Below, piece after piece: positions 34,747 to 43,595 of a stretch of 64,000 nucleotides of DNA. Within the stretch, counting starts at the first letter, position 1. Each line of letters opens with the position of its first letter. The notes beneath the pieces are model-generated. The model did not search any database, had not been told where the DNA came from, and saw only the letters and a list, made by a program, of their open reading frames with translations. A program made the position numbers and the translations under genes. Source of the DNA: Chloroflexota bacterium (lineage in GTDB: Bacteria > Chloroflexota > Anaerolineae > Aggregatilineales > Phototrophicaceae); NCBI GenBank assembly GCA_026707225.1, contig JAPOXG010000010.1, forward strand, positions 124,001 through 188,000, read 5' to 3'.

Positions 34747-36330
34747 TTACGGCTGCGCGCTGGGTTTCCAGTAGTTGCCGCCAACGTACTCAAAGTCTGG
34801 ATTGGAAATGAGCGTGGCAAACATCGGGCCGGGCGGACAGCGGCGCAAAATGTTCAAAGTGCTGTACAAGACTTTGGAATGCACCGTGCCTTGCGGGTTC
34901 TGCCGGCTCAATTCGGCGACCAAATGGCGCAGGAGTTCCGACAAGGTTACGCGCTTGGTTTGAATATCCTTGCCAAGTTTATCCACCTCGGGCAGATTGT
35001 TTACGCCGACGATGATGTGTTCGTCATAGTCAGCGCCAATCGCGCGCTTGGCTGTCTTGAAGCGAAGCCGGTCATTTTCCGTCCGCTCCACAAGTGGGAT
35101 CCATTCGGTACGCGGCCGGTAGTCGTCAAATTCGATTTCAATGCGGCTGGGCTCGTCGGTGCGATTCAAGTAAACATAGGCGCCAACCGGAAGATGATGC
35201 TTCTGATAAATGGGCGCCAGGCCAAACACGTATTTGAATTCGTGCACTACCCAGCAGGGAAACTCCTGCTTGTCGATTGCATCCACCATGGTAATGGCAA
35301 TGCGCGGCGTTTTGGCATCGGGAAAGACGTACTTGGTTTCGGAATTGATCGGCAGTGTGCCGACGCGCCGGTGCGGATACGTTAAAGTCAGCGTCACTTC
35401 GTCTTCGGGCCGTGACGACTTGATGGGCGAATGCTCATCATCCAGGTCATACTCCAATTGCAGCATGTCGCCGGTCAGCAGTTGCCGATCATAGTCAATC
35501 GGCTCATACTGCAAGATTGCTGGCACCTGCCGAACCATGCGCGGCAACAGTTGGGTCAGATGCCAAAGGACTTGACCGGCCGGTCCGACTTCGTCAAATC
35601 GTTGATCTTCATTCATGGCGTAGTTGAGGGAAAAGATCTGTAAAGGCTTGGGCGCGTCTCCCAGTCCGCCGATTTCATTCAGAATGCGCTCGGTCCCCAG
35701 CGGTCCGCCGCCATGCATGTCCAACACGGCTTCGGCCAAATGCAAGTGACCGATATCGACGTCAACCATCAGCTCGCGCACGAACCAAGTGCCGGCGATG
35801 CGCACGAGATCAGGATTGCGCTCCAAGGCGTCATTCACTTGGTCGATGATGTTCGTGGACGGATCGTTGAGGATATCGTCTATCGTATAATTGATGTCTA
35901 CCTTGTTGGGGTGGCGGTTCAAATCCGGGTTGTTGAGCGGGTGCTCGCCCTTGTATTCGACCACGAACTCTCGCTGTCCATTTTCGCCGTCGTGGCTGGC
36001 TTCGTCGAAGCTGACGGCGGCAATCTTGAGCGGCGTCAAGTCAATGCCTTGCCCGGTACGCAGGCTGACGACGCTGGCGGTGGCGTAATCAAACTGTGAA
36101 AAGATGAGCCGATCGCCAACGTCAAAACTGTCAACCGGTCGGTAGACTTTGGTATCCTGATACTGCTCCTGCAGTTGCTGGCGCAGATTCGCTTCACGCT
36201 TTCGGATGATCTCAGTTGCGAGTTGTCCAGCCGAGAGGGGCGTTTCTTTATCTAGCAGGAGGTTGGTGATGCCATCAATGTCTTCGGCGCCGATTGAAAA
36301 ACTATATGCCCAATGTTGTGCCGGGAGCAA
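34747..36330 (-). CDS. Unrecognised 527-residue protein, first gene of a three-gene operon
   Basis: A large soluble protein without a known catalytic motif. Residues about 14-50 (ITNLLLDKETPLSAGQLATE) look like a winged-helix segment, followed by a small beta region (DSFDVGDRLIFSQFDYATAS), a long middle part rich in Asp/Glu and Asn, and a C-terminal 70 residues (SKVLYSTLNILRRCPPGPMF) that again look helix-turn-helix-like. It starts with TTG at 36330, well supported by GGGAGGT 8 nt upstream. Divergent from rpmH across a 309-nt gap. Its place next to core genes and its coupled neighbours point to a conserved cellular function, not an accessory one. Confidence 0.8.
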   Translation of the reverse strand: MLPAQHWAYSFSIGAEDIDGITNLLLDKETPLSAGQLATEIIRKREANLRQQLQEQYQDTKVYRPVDSFDVGDRLIFSQFDYATASVVSLRTGQGIDLTPLKIAAVSFDEASHDGENGQREFVVEYKGEHPLNNPDLNRHPNKVDINYTIDDILNDPSTNIIDQVNDALERNPDLVRIAGTWFVRELMVDVDIGHLHLAEAVLDMHGGGPLGTERILNEIGGLGDAPKPLQIFSLNYAMNEDQRFDEVGPAGQVLWHLTQLLPRMVRQVPAILQYEPIDYDRQLLTGDMLQLEYDLDDEHSPIKSSRPEDEVTLTLTYPHRRVGTLPINSETKYVFPDAKTPRIAITMVDAIDKQEFPCWVVHEFKYVFGLAPIYQKHHLPVGAYVYLNRTDEPSRIEIEFDDYRPRTEWIPLVERTENDRLRFKTAKRAIGADYDEHIIVGVNNLPEVDKLGKDIQTKRVTLSELLRHLVAELSRQNPQGTVHSKVLYSTLNILRRCPPGPMFATLISNPDFEYVGGNYWKPSAQP

Positions 36331-36418
36331 GGCGAGGGACCTCCCTTAAGCGCTTGTTACGTGAAAGATATCGGCGCATATTTAGCGTCAGCGGGTTTGC
36401 AAGTTTCACGACGCTGCA

Positions 36419-36448
36419 ATCCTAACGTATTGTTGGGGATTCAGTCAA
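36419..36448 (-). promoter_or_regulatory. Candidate promoter of the three-gene operon
   Basis: Minus-strand TTGACT (36448-36443), 18-nt spacer, TAGGAT (36424-36419). The -10 is only a fair match, so this is tentative. Confidence 0.4.
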
Positions 36449-36567
36449 GCGGCACTTGCGAAAAGCTAGCCGTCTGGATGCTAAGATCTTGGCCATAATC
36501 AATTAAGTGATACGATCCATGATCCACCGGAAGTGGATTGGCAAGCGCGGGGACGCCCAAGCCGCGG

Positions 36568-36596
36568 TTGACCCGCCGGCCTTGCTCGACTATACT
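36568..36596 (+). promoter_or_regulatory. Promoter of rpmH and the rnpA-yidD-yidC block
   Basis: TTGACC (36568-36573), 17-nt spacer, TATACT (36591-36596). Strong match; transcription would begin about 35-40 nt before the rpmH start. Confidence 0.75.
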
Positions 36597-36639
36597 TGTC
36601 CTTTGTGTTGCAAGACTATACGAGACAGAGGCAAAATCA

Positions 36640-36819
36640 ATGTCAACCAAACGTACCTGGCAGCCGAAGGTTCGCCGGCGTAAGCGGGTGCATGGATTTC
36701 GCAAGCGCATGAGCACCCGCGGCGGACGGCGCGTTCTCAAGGCGCGTCGTCTGCGGGGCCGTCGCCAACTTGCCGTAAGTCCCAACCATGTGAAGAAGAC
36801 AAACTGGAACGCCAGCTAA
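36640..36819 (+). CDS. rpmH: Ribosomal protein L34
   Basis: 59 residues. The N-terminal [19 protein letters not shown] and the [17 protein letters not shown] segment are the whole L34 signature. The tail [14 protein letters not shown] extends it beyond the usual 44-46 residues. An in-frame ATG at 36538 would lie upstream of the promoter and is rejected; the ATG at 36640 has AGAGGC upstream. L34 sits in the 50S subunit close to 23S rRNA. First gene of the block rpmH-rnpA-yidD-lipoprotein-yidC-khpB. Confidence 0.95.
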   Translation: MSTKRTWQPKVRRRKRVHGFRKRMSTRGGRRVLKARRLRGRRQLAVSPNHVKKTNWNAS

Positions 36820-36822
36820 TTG

Positions 36823-37164
36823 ATGAAATCCGCATTGAGGTTGCGCCGACCGTCCGACTTTGCTCGGGTACGTCGTTCGGGCGTCGTCTGCCGTCATCAT
36901 CACCTTAAGATCAGCGTTTGCGGAAGCGAGTTGCCTCACAATCGTTACGGGATCGTGACGTCAAAGCGACTTGGGAACGCCGTTGCCCGCAATGAATGCA
37001 AACGCCGCTTGCGAGCCATCCTTGCGCATTTACATGGTGAAATGCGTCAGGGATTTGATGTCGTCGTCGTTGCGCGGCCCCCCATCACTCGGCAACGATT
37101 TAGCGAAGTGCATCGTATATTATATGGGCTGCTGACACAGGCGCGGCTATTGGAATGTTGGTGA
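36823..37164 (+). CDS. rnpA: Ribonuclease P protein component
   Basis: 113 residues. RnpA binds the RNase P RNA and helps mature tRNA 5' ends. N-terminal [14 protein letters not shown] and the signature [13 protein letters not shown] (RNR motif) are clear. A TTG at 36820 directly precedes the ATG at 36823 and could also serve as start. It begins 3 nt after the rpmH stop and ends one base before yidD, with the normal order for this block. Confidence 0.93.
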   Translation: MKSALRLRRPSDFARVRRSGVVCRHHHLKISVCGSELPHNRYGIVTSKRLGNAVARNECKRRLRAILAHLHGEMRQGFDVVVVARPPITRQRFSEVHRILYGLLTQARLLECW

Positions 37165-37165
37165 G

Positions 37166-37387
37166 ATGCTTAGGTGGGCGCTGCTGAAGTCGATACGGGC
37201 GTATAAACGGTTCGTCTCGCCGCTGCTGCCAAGCGCCTGTCGCTTCACGCCGACATGCTCGGTCTATGCCTATGAAGCCATTGAGGCTTATGGCCCAGTG
37301 CAAGGGTCTTGGATGGGAATACGTCGGATCATGCGCTGCCATCCGCTGAATCCAGGTGGTTATGATCCCGTTCCGCCGAAGGAGTGA
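37166..37387 (+). CDS. yidD: Membrane protein insertion efficiency factor YidD
   Basis: 73 residues with the full family signature: [35 protein letters not shown] and [17 protein letters not shown], including the conserved cysteines. YidD is an amphipathic, membrane-associated protein that assists YidC. It starts one base after rnpA and its stop overlaps or touches the start of the next gene. Confidence 0.95.
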   Translation: MLRWALLKSIRAYKRFVSPLLPSACRFTPTCSVYAYEAIEAYGPVQGSWMGIRRIMRCHPLNPGGYDPVPPKE

Positions 37388-37389
37388 TC

Positions 37390-38565
37390 TTGTCTAAATC
37401 GAATCGCGGGCGATGCTGGCTCGCTTTCTGCCTGGTTCTTGCTTTGTTCGCCATATCTGGATGCGTCGGCGCTCGCATGGGAGTCAGTTGGCCCGCTGTT
37501 GGCTTGATTACCGTCAATGGCGAGCAGAACATTGCGCTGGCTTACAACAATGATGTCGCCATTCTGAGCCCGGTGAATGGCGCTCCGCTGCGCCTGATCA
37601 ACCCGATCAACGGCCAAGCGATGCTGGACAGCGAGAACAACCCCCGCAGTTGGATCTTGCATGGCTCAAACAACGACGGCGCGCAGTTCTACTCGCTGCC
37701 AATTGTCCTCGACGCGGAAACCATGCTCGTCGCCGCCAATAGCGGGGTGCTGCTGTTGGTGGATTCGGTTCTTCTTGAAGTGAAGCAGTCGATTCCCCTG
37801 CCGGATAAGATCGTCGCCAGCATGCTGGTGGCGGACGGCATCGTATACGTGCCTTATCAGAATGGCGGTCTGAGCGCATTGTCGCTCGATGATTTCCGCG
37901 AGATCTGGCGCTTCCCTACGGAAGAGGGCGTCTGGGCGACGCCGCTTTTAGTGGGGGACATGATCATCGTCCCCTCCATCGATCACAACCTTTACGCGCT
38001 CGATCGCGGCAGCGGGCATCGCCTGTGGTCGGTCGATTTGGGTGGCAGTGTTGCGTCAACGCCATTATTGGCGAATGACCGCCTGTACGTCGGCAGCTTC
38101 AACAAGAGCTTTTATGAGATTTCGCTTGACGGGCGAATTCTCAGCCGCTATGAGACGCAGAACTGGGTATGGGGTACGCCGGCAATTGACGAAAACGGCG
38201 TCATCTATGTGGCTGATCTCAGCGGCTTCGTGCATGCGCTGGACAGCGAAAGGAACCTGGCGGAAATCTGGTCGAACCAGGTTGCCGACCGAGGCATACG
38301 AGCGGGGCCGCTGACCTACATGGAACGCGTGATCGTCGCTTCGCGTGATGGCAAGGTCTATTGGCTTGACAAGCGAGACGGCGTAACGATCAATGCGCGC
38401 GAAGTGGATGCTCTGCCGGAGCTGCTGGGCGACATGCTGCTGCTGTTGCCAAGCGACACCTTGAAGCTCGATCAGCCGCTCCTGATCGTGACTTCAGTCC
38501 ATGACGGCCGGTTGCTGATTGCGTTCGAGGTCGATGGCCGCCAGAACTGGGTCTATCCACGCTAG
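37390..38565 (+). CDS. Lipoprotein with PQQ-like beta-propeller, between yidD and yidC
   Basis: 391 residues. A lipoprotein signal (LAFCLVLALFAISGC, lipobox ISGC at about residues 21-24) is followed by repeats of the BamB/PQQ type: GVWATPLLVGDMIIVPSIDH, ALDRGSGHRLWSVDLGGSVA, LYVGSFNKSFYEISLDGRI, TPAIDENGVIYVADLSG and MERVIVASRDGKVYWLDKRD. AAGGAG lies 5 nt before the TTG at 37390, which is preferred over an upstream GTG at 37384. Location between yidD and yidC suggests a link to membrane or envelope protein biogenesis, but the partner is unknown. The gene is not part of this block in well-studied bacteria. Confidence 0.85.
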   Translation: MSKSNRGRCWLAFCLVLALFAISGCVGARMGVSWPAVGLITVNGEQNIALAYNNDVAILSPVNGAPLRLINPINGQAMLDSENNPRSWILHGSNNDGAQFYSLPIVLDAETMLVAANSGVLLLVDSVLLEVKQSIPLPDKIVASMLVADGIVYVPYQNGGLSALSLDDFREIWRFPTEEGVWATPLLVGDMIIVPSIDHNLYALDRGSGHRLWSVDLGGSVASTPLLANDRLYVGSFNKSFYEISLDGRILSRYETQNWVWGTPAIDENGVIYVADLSGFVHALDSERNLAEIWSNQVADRGIRAGPLTYMERVIVASRDGKVYWLDKRDGVTINAREVDALPELLGDMLLLLPSDTLKLDQPLLIVTSVHDGRLLIAFEVDGRQNWVYPR

Positions 38566-38588
38566 TCCGTAGACGGGGGCATGTCTGA

Positions 38589-39482
38589 ATGTGGGACTTA
38601 ATTCTAAATCCGTTTGTGACAATCCTGGCTTGGCTTTACGCTGCCCTAAACCAGGATATTGTCCTGGCGATTGTTGTTCTGACGGTTATCATTCGCTTCC
38701 TGACCTATCCGCTGTTGGCGAAGCAGCAAGAGTCCTCGCGGAAAATGCAGCAGGTTCAGCCACAGCTCAAGAAACTCCAGGAAAAGTATAAGAACGACAA
38801 AGAAAAACTGTCGCAGGCGCAGATGAAACTCTATCGGGAGAACAAAGTCAATCCGGTTGGCGGCTGCTTCCCGATGGTGATTCAGTTTCCCATTCTAATT
38901 GGGCTGTATCAAGCGATCTTTTTCGCGCTGGCCGCCACGCCGTTTCAGTTGGTGGATCTGTCTGAGCGCCTGCTCATTCCCGGTTTGGATTCGCTGATCC
39001 CGCTGCAACGCATGTGGACGCCGATCCCCCAACTGGCGAGCATTCTGCCCGAATTGGATTTGACGCTGGCGCCGACCGAGAACCCTCACTATTCCCTGCT
39101 TCTGCCGCTTCTCGTACTGGTTACAACCTGGGCGCAGCAGAAGCTGACGATGATGACGACGAAACAGAAGTCTGACAAGAAAGACGATGATGAAGACGAC
39201 AAGCCGCGCGGCGGTCAAGCGCAGATGATGCAAAGCATGACGACCATCATGCCCATCATGTTCGGCTTTTTCTCGATGACTTTTTCGGTGGGATTGTCGA
39301 TCTATTTTGTCACGTCCAACCTGATCGGCATCGTTCAGTACAGCCCGCAGGGGCGTAATGTTCTGGACAAGTTATTTCGCAAGAAGCAAACCGACGATGC
39401 GCCGGTGGAGATCGTATTCGATGAAGAAGAACCGACGAAAAAGCCGCGAAAACGCAGGAAGAAGAAGCCGCGCAAGAAATAA
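38589..39482 (+). CDS. yidC: Membrane protein insertase YidC/Oxa1 family
   Basis: 297 residues of the short Gram-positive-like YidC type with no large periplasmic domain. It has the N-terminal helix NPFVTILAWLYAALNQ, then VLTVIIRFLTYPLL with the conserved Arg of the hydrophilic groove, the cytoplasmic hairpin KKLQEKYKNDKEKLSQAQMK, GCFPMVIQFPILIGLY, and the C-terminal helices (PIMFGFFSMTFSVGLSIYF). The Lys/Arg-rich tail (PRKRRKKKPRKK) may bind ribosomes. An Asp-rich stretch (KSDKKDDDEDDK) lies in the loop before the last helices. ATG at 38589, 23 nt after the lipoprotein gene. Confidence 0.95.
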   Translation: MWDLILNPFVTILAWLYAALNQDIVLAIVVLTVIIRFLTYPLLAKQQESSRKMQQVQPQLKKLQEKYKNDKEKLSQAQMKLYRENKVNPVGGCFPMVIQFPILIGLYQAIFFALAATPFQLVDLSERLLIPGLDSLIPLQRMWTPIPQLASILPELDLTLAPTENPHYSLLLPLLVLVTTWAQQKLTMMTTKQKSDKKDDDEDDKPRGGQAQMMQSMTTIMPIMFGFFSMTFSVGLSIYFVTSNLIGIVQYSPQGRNVLDKLFRKKQTDDAPVEIVFDEEEPTKKPRKRRKKKPRKK

Positions 39483-39522
39483 CCTGTTGCCACGGCTGCA
39501 TCTCGAACAAAGGACCTGAACC

Positions 39523-40260
39523 ATGGAGATGATCGAAGTAACCGCCAATTCAGTCGATGCGGCGATCAGCAAAGGTTTGGCTGAACTCAATGCGACGCCC
39601 GGCGATGTGATGATTGAGGTTCTCGAAGAGCCGAACACCGGCTTGTTCGGATTCGGCGCGCGCGAGGCGCGGGTCCGTATTGTATTGATTGGCCGGCGTA
39701 AGAGCGAGGCGCCCGAGGACGAAGCCGCGTCAGAATCGGACGAACCCGAGGAATCGGATCAACTGCCGCTGGCCGAAGTCGGGGAAGAAGATCTGGATGA
39801 AGACGCCATCGCCGGCAGGCAAGTGCTGACCGAACTTCTGGAGCGGATGCAAATCGAGGCGCAAGTCAAGGTGCATCGCACTGAAGACGATGAGGATGAC
39901 GCGCCGCCCTGGATGCTCAATGTCACCGGGCCGCGCATTAACCGCTTGATCGGGCGCCGGGGCGAAACCCTGTCTTGCTTGCAACATATCGTGCGCTTGA
40001 TCTGCAGCCGGCGGCTGGAACGGCGAGCGAATGTCATCGTTGATGTAGCCGGTTACAAGACTGGGCGATCGAACCGCCTTCGTGGCTTGGCGCAGCGCTT
40101 GGCCAAGCAAGCCGTGCAACAGGGTCGAACAATCACGCTAGAGCCGATGCATGCCAACGAACGGCGCATCATTCATCTGACGCTGCGGGGCCACCAGGAA
40201 GTGATGACGCGCAGTGTGGGCGAAGGTCGCGCGCGGAAAGTAACGATCGTCCCCAAATAG
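39523..40260 (+). CDS. khpB: Jag/KhpB RNA-binding protein
   Basis: 245 residues: Jag-N domain (residues 1-55, TANSVDAAISKGLAELN), an acidic linker, a KH domain with the GxxG loop in NRLIGRRGETLSCLQHI, and a C-terminal R3H domain (EPMHANERRIIHLTLRG). KhpB binds RNA, usually with KhpA, and affects cell division and translation. Its position after yidC is the normal one. It starts 40 nt after the yidC stop. Good match over the full length. Confidence 0.93.
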   Translation: MEMIEVTANSVDAAISKGLAELNATPGDVMIEVLEEPNTGLFGFGAREARVRIVLIGRRKSEAPEDEAASESDEPEESDQLPLAEVGEEDLDEDAIAGRQVLTELLERMQIEAQVKVHRTEDDEDDAPPWMLNVTGPRINRLIGRRGETLSCLQHIVRLICSRRLERRANVIVDVAGYKTGRSNRLRGLAQRLAKQAVQQGRTITLEPMHANERRIIHLTLRGHQEVMTRSVGEGRARKVTIVPK

Positions 40261-40345
40261 GCGCCAGATCGCCAACAGTTTCTTTGAACGGCGTATTGCT
40301 TGCGTCCGCGCACTGCCATCAGGCATCGTCCGCTGAGAAGCATCG

Positions 40346-41194
40346 TTGACGACAGAAATTGACATTTTGCTAATCGGACACATGACCGTCGACTTGGTAC
40401 CGGGCGGGCGCATGTTGGGCGGCACTGTTTCATACGCCGCGCCCGCTTATACCGCCTTCGGCCATCGCGTAGGCATCGTGACCAGCGCCGCCGGGGACGA
40501 GCCGCTGCTGAACCAACTCAGGTCCCATGCGGAGGTCTTCGTCGTCCCGAGTGAGCAATCTCTCACGTATGAAAATGTCTACAGCGAGAGCGGACGCCAG
40601 CAATACGTGCGCGCGACCGCCAGCCCGCTTGCCTTAAGCGATGTGCCAAAAGCCTGGACATCCGCCCCTTATGTGCACCTGGGTCCGCTGGCGGCAGAGA
40701 TCAATCCGCGGGAATTGGCGCGAGGATTCCCAAACGCGACGGTCATGCTAACCTTGCAAGGCATGATGCGGCGTTGGGACGACGGGGGCTTGGTCAAATT
40801 CCAGCCCTCGTTTGACGAAGACGCGTTGAGGCAAATCGATATCGTCGTTTACAGTGAAGAGGATGTACAGCGCTTCCCGCAGTTGACTGATGAATTGAGG
40901 CAGATCTGCAAGCATTTGATCGTGACCAAGGGACGCAGGGGCGGCGCCTATTATTTCGCTGGCAGGGCGATGCATTACGATAGCATTGCCGTTAAGCCCC
41001 GTGATCTGACGGGCGCGGGCGATGTCTTTGCGGCGTCGCTTTTGGGATCGCTTGCGGTTGTGAGCGGCAATGTCGCAAATGCTGTGCGATTGGCTGGGAA
41101 GTTGGCGGCTTACTCGGTGACGCGCGTCGGCTTAAGCAGCGCGCCGACCGCAGCGGAAATCTCATTGGAATTGAAGAATCTGAACGAGGACTGA
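40346..41194 (+). CDS. PfkB-family carbohydrate or nucleoside kinase
   Basis: 282 residues of the ribokinase fold. Visible are the N-terminal strand DILLIGHMTVDLVPGGRMLG with the Gly-Gly substrate loop, VGIVTSAAGDEPLL, and the catalytic DLTGAGDVFAAS motif with the base aspartate. The sugar-recognition part is too divergent for a substrate call. The start is a TTG at 40346; no better ATG exists that keeps the first strand. It ends 3 nt before the amidohydrolase gene, so they are likely coupled; the pair may form a small salvage or detoxification unit. Confidence 0.85.
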   Translation: MTTEIDILLIGHMTVDLVPGGRMLGGTVSYAAPAYTAFGHRVGIVTSAAGDEPLLNQLRSHAEVFVVPSEQSLTYENVYSESGRQQYVRATASPLALSDVPKAWTSAPYVHLGPLAAEINPRELARGFPNATVMLTLQGMMRRWDDGGLVKFQPSFDEDALRQIDIVVYSEEDVQRFPQLTDELRQICKHLIVTKGRRGGAYYFAGRAMHYDSIAVKPRDLTGAGDVFAASLLGSLAVVSGNVANAVRLAGKLAAYSVTRVGLSSAPTAAEISLELKNLNED

Positions 41195-41197
41195 TGC

Positions 41198-42799
41198 ATG
41201 ATTGATTCCATTCTCGTGGGCGGGAATATCATCACGCTCGACAAGAAGCAGCCAAGCGTCCAGGCGCTCGCCATCAGCTACGGCCGAGTAGTCGCGCTGG
41301 GCGCCGATGACGAAATCCGGCGGCTGGCAGATACGGGGACGACCTCCGTCAATCTGGATGGGAAGACGGTCTTGCCCGGGCTGACAGACGCGCATCTGCA
41401 CTGGGAGGCCCAGGCGCAAGCGATGCGGTCGGTCAATGTCTTTGAGATTCCCGATAAGATAATCGCAGTCGAGCGGGTGAAAGAGCGCGTCAGTGAGACG
41501 GCTGGGGACTTGTGGGTGCAGGGACAAGGCTGGGCGCAAGACTTGTGGCCCGACCGCGAGTTTCCATCCAAGCAGGATCTTGACGCGGTCGCGCCAGTGC
41601 ATCCTGTCTATTTGAGCGCCAAGAGCGGGCATGCCGCCTGGGTTAATTCGGCGGCGCTGCGGCGCGCGGGCATCACCGACAGGAGTCCCGACCCCGAGGG
41701 CGGTCAGATTGAGCGCGATGCTGATGGCGCGGCCACCGGCATATTGCTGGAGACGGCGATGGATTTGGTCAGCGAGCGCATACCGAGCCCGACTGTCGAC
41801 GAGCTGGCGGACATGATGCTGGAGGCGCAAGAACATGCCCTGCGATGCGGCATCACGATGATTCATGATTTCGACGAGCCATCTTGTCTGGCTGCTTTGC
41901 AAGTGCTTCGTGAGCGCGGCGAGTTGTCTTTGCGCGTACTGAAGCAGATCAATCAGCAATGGCTGGGCGCAGCGCTGGACTCCGGCATTCGCAGCGGATT
42001 CGGCGATGATTGGATTCGCATCGGCGCGCTCAAACTCTTCGCCGATGGCGCGCTGGGACCAAAGACTGCTCTGATGTTTGAACCATATCAAGGCGAGCCG
42101 AATAACTACGGTATGGCTGTCGTCGATAAGGAAGAGATGATCGAATACGTCAGCCGAGCCAGCGCATTTGGCTTGCCCTCGAGCATTCACGCCATTGGCG
42201 ACAAAGCGGTTCACGATACCCTGGATGTCTTCGAAAGCGTCCGCCGCGAAGAAGCGGAACGAGGCGTCTCCGCTCAAGAACGGCGACATCGGATCGAGCA
42301 CGTCCAAATCATTCATCCGGGTGATGCCGGTCGCCTGGCGGAACTGGATGTCATCGCCTCCATGCAGCCCATCCACGCCACATCCGACCGGATCACTGCC
42401 GTGCGCTACTGGGGCGAGCGAACCGCATACGCCTACAACCCGCGCCTGCAATTGGATCTGGGCGCGCGCGTGGCTTTCGGTTCGGATGCGCCGGTAGAAC
42501 CGCTTGATCCCTTTATCGGAATACACGCCGCGGTTACTCGCGAGCGAGACGGCCAGCCGACCGGTGGCTGGCGCCCGGAGGCAAAACTCAGTTTGCATGA
42601 ATCGCTTCTCGGTTTTACGCAGGGGCCGGCCTATGCCGCGCGCATGGAAGACCGATTGGGGAAACTGGCGGAGGGCTATCTCGCCGACTTAATCGTGCTT
42701 GATCGCGATATCTACCAAGTTGAGCCCGAGGAAATCCTCGAGCTCAACGTTTTGGGTACGATGGTTGGCGGCGATTGGCGATACCGCGCCTTCGACTAG
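41198..42799 (+). CDS. Amidohydrolase family 3 (YtcJ-like)
   Basis: 533 residues of the metal-dependent hydrolase superfamily. It shows the N-terminal composite beta-part (ILVGGNIITLDKKQPSVQAL), the metal motif GLTDAHLHWE, a conserved GALKLFADGALGPKTALM lysine region, HAIGDKAVHDTLD, HRIEHVQIIHP, and FGSDAPVEPLDPFIGI with the catalytic aspartate. Members act on N-acyl or cyclic amides; the substrate is not known. It sits directly behind the PfkB-like kinase. Confidence 0.9.
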   Translation: MIDSILVGGNIITLDKKQPSVQALAISYGRVVALGADDEIRRLADTGTTSVNLDGKTVLPGLTDAHLHWEAQAQAMRSVNVFEIPDKIIAVERVKERVSETAGDLWVQGQGWAQDLWPDREFPSKQDLDAVAPVHPVYLSAKSGHAAWVNSAALRRAGITDRSPDPEGGQIERDADGAATGILLETAMDLVSERIPSPTVDELADMMLEAQEHALRCGITMIHDFDEPSCLAALQVLRERGELSLRVLKQINQQWLGAALDSGIRSGFGDDWIRIGALKLFADGALGPKTALMFEPYQGEPNNYGMAVVDKEEMIEYVSRASAFGLPSSIHAIGDKAVHDTLDVFESVRREEAERGVSAQERRHRIEHVQIIHPGDAGRLAELDVIASMQPIHATSDRITAVRYWGERTAYAYNPRLQLDLGARVAFGSDAPVEPLDPFIGIHAAVTRERDGQPTGGWRPEAKLSLHESLLGFTQGPAYAARMEDRLGKLAEGYLADLIVLDRDIYQVEPEEILELNVLGTMVGGDWRYRAFD

Positions 42800-42822
42800 C
42801 TTTGCCTTCCGGCGTCGACGAT

Positions 42823-43458
42823 CTAGGCGAAAGCCGCCGTACTGAATATCACCCGGAAGGGGACGCAGTAAATGACGACGCTGCGGTACTCGCTCAAGTC
42901 GAGATCTGCGGGAATATCGTAATTCTGGTTGCCCACGTTGCCTTTCAACGCGCCCAGATGGATTTCATTTGCGCCAAGCCCGGCGAAGGTGCTTGTCGGC
43001 GCTTCCGTTGACAAGTACACATGCAAATCCGGCCCGTTCTTGGACCTGAAATCTTCGAAGCGCAAAACGCGTTCCCCGTCCGGCAATTCGTAGATGGTGG
43101 CGCTGCCCTCGGCGCCGTGGATCGGATCGATATCGATGAACGAGCCCATCACGATCACGGTCGGTTCGTCGGGCATGTTGGGCGGCATCGCCTGCTCGGC
43201 TGCCGGCACGACCGTGTCCGCGCCGCTCTGGGCAATTGCGGTGTCTTCCACCATTTTGCGCGTTGAATTCGCCATGTCTATCAGCGCCTGTTTCTCTTCT
43301 TCAGGCATATTGGCGACCGCTTCCCGCTGCTCCGCGGTCAAGCCGGGGAATGCTTCGTTGACTTCACGGTTGACAAAATACAGCCACGGTTTCGTGATCG
43401 CCAACCCGGCCGCTATAACGACAATTAACGCGATAACAACGAGCAGCTTGCGATTCAT
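42823..43458 (-). CDS. DM13 domain protein with an N-terminal membrane anchor
   Basis: 211 residues. The N-terminus KLLVVIALIVVIAAGLAI is an uncleaved signal anchor. A helical spacer (EQREAVANMPEEEKQALIDM) is followed by the DM13 domain from about residue 100: GSFIDIDPIHGAEGSATIYE, DFRSKNGPDLHVYLST, LGALKGNVGNQNYDIPADLD and YRSVVIYCVPFRVIFSTAA with the conserved cysteine. DM13 domains are thought to bind metal or take part in electron transfer outside the cell. It is divergent from the thiol peroxidase gene, which suggests an oxidative-stress link. GGGAGG precedes the ATG. Confidence 0.88.
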   Translation of the reverse strand: MNRKLLVVIALIVVIAAGLAITKPWLYFVNREVNEAFPGLTAEQREAVANMPEEEKQALIDMANSTRKMVEDTAIAQSGADTVVPAAEQAMPPNMPDEPTVIVMGSFIDIDPIHGAEGSATIYELPDGERVLRFEDFRSKNGPDLHVYLSTEAPTSTFAGLGANEIHLGALKGNVGNQNYDIPADLDLSEYRSVVIYCVPFRVIFSTAAFA

Positions 43459-43508
43459 CGGGAGCCTCCCTCTCTATGCCTGAACGAGCCTGATGCCACT
43501 TTATCATC

Positions 43509-43536
43509 TTGATAGTGAAGACGATGCGCTTATAAT
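43509..43536 (+). promoter_or_regulatory. Promoter of tpx, with inverted repeats
   Basis: TTGATA (43509-43514), 16-nt spacer, TATAAT (43531-43536, perfect). TATCA-TCT-TGATA overlaps the -35 box, and a second pair TTATCA/TGATAA lies just downstream between about 43539 and 43564. These A/T-rich repeats resemble Fur- or PerR-type sites, but do not match a consensus well enough to name one. Confidence 0.6.
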
Positions 43537-43595
43537 TCTTATCATAATCGATTGGTAGTGATAAAAGCATTACAGAAGAATAAGGAGATGGAGAA

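Larger units (their letters stand above)
36331..36639. other. Divergent intergenic region between the three-gene operon and rpmH
   Basis: No gene. It contains a minus-strand promoter candidate near 36419-36448 and the rpmH promoter at 36568-36596. There is no cluster of DnaA boxes, so I see no origin of replication here although rpmH often lies near oriC. Confidence 0.6.

Noticed and set aside
41162..42598. 478-codon frame antisense to the amidohydrolase gene
   Set aside because: Sense frame has all metal motifs of the family; the antisense frame is Arg/Gln/His-rich without a recognised motif.
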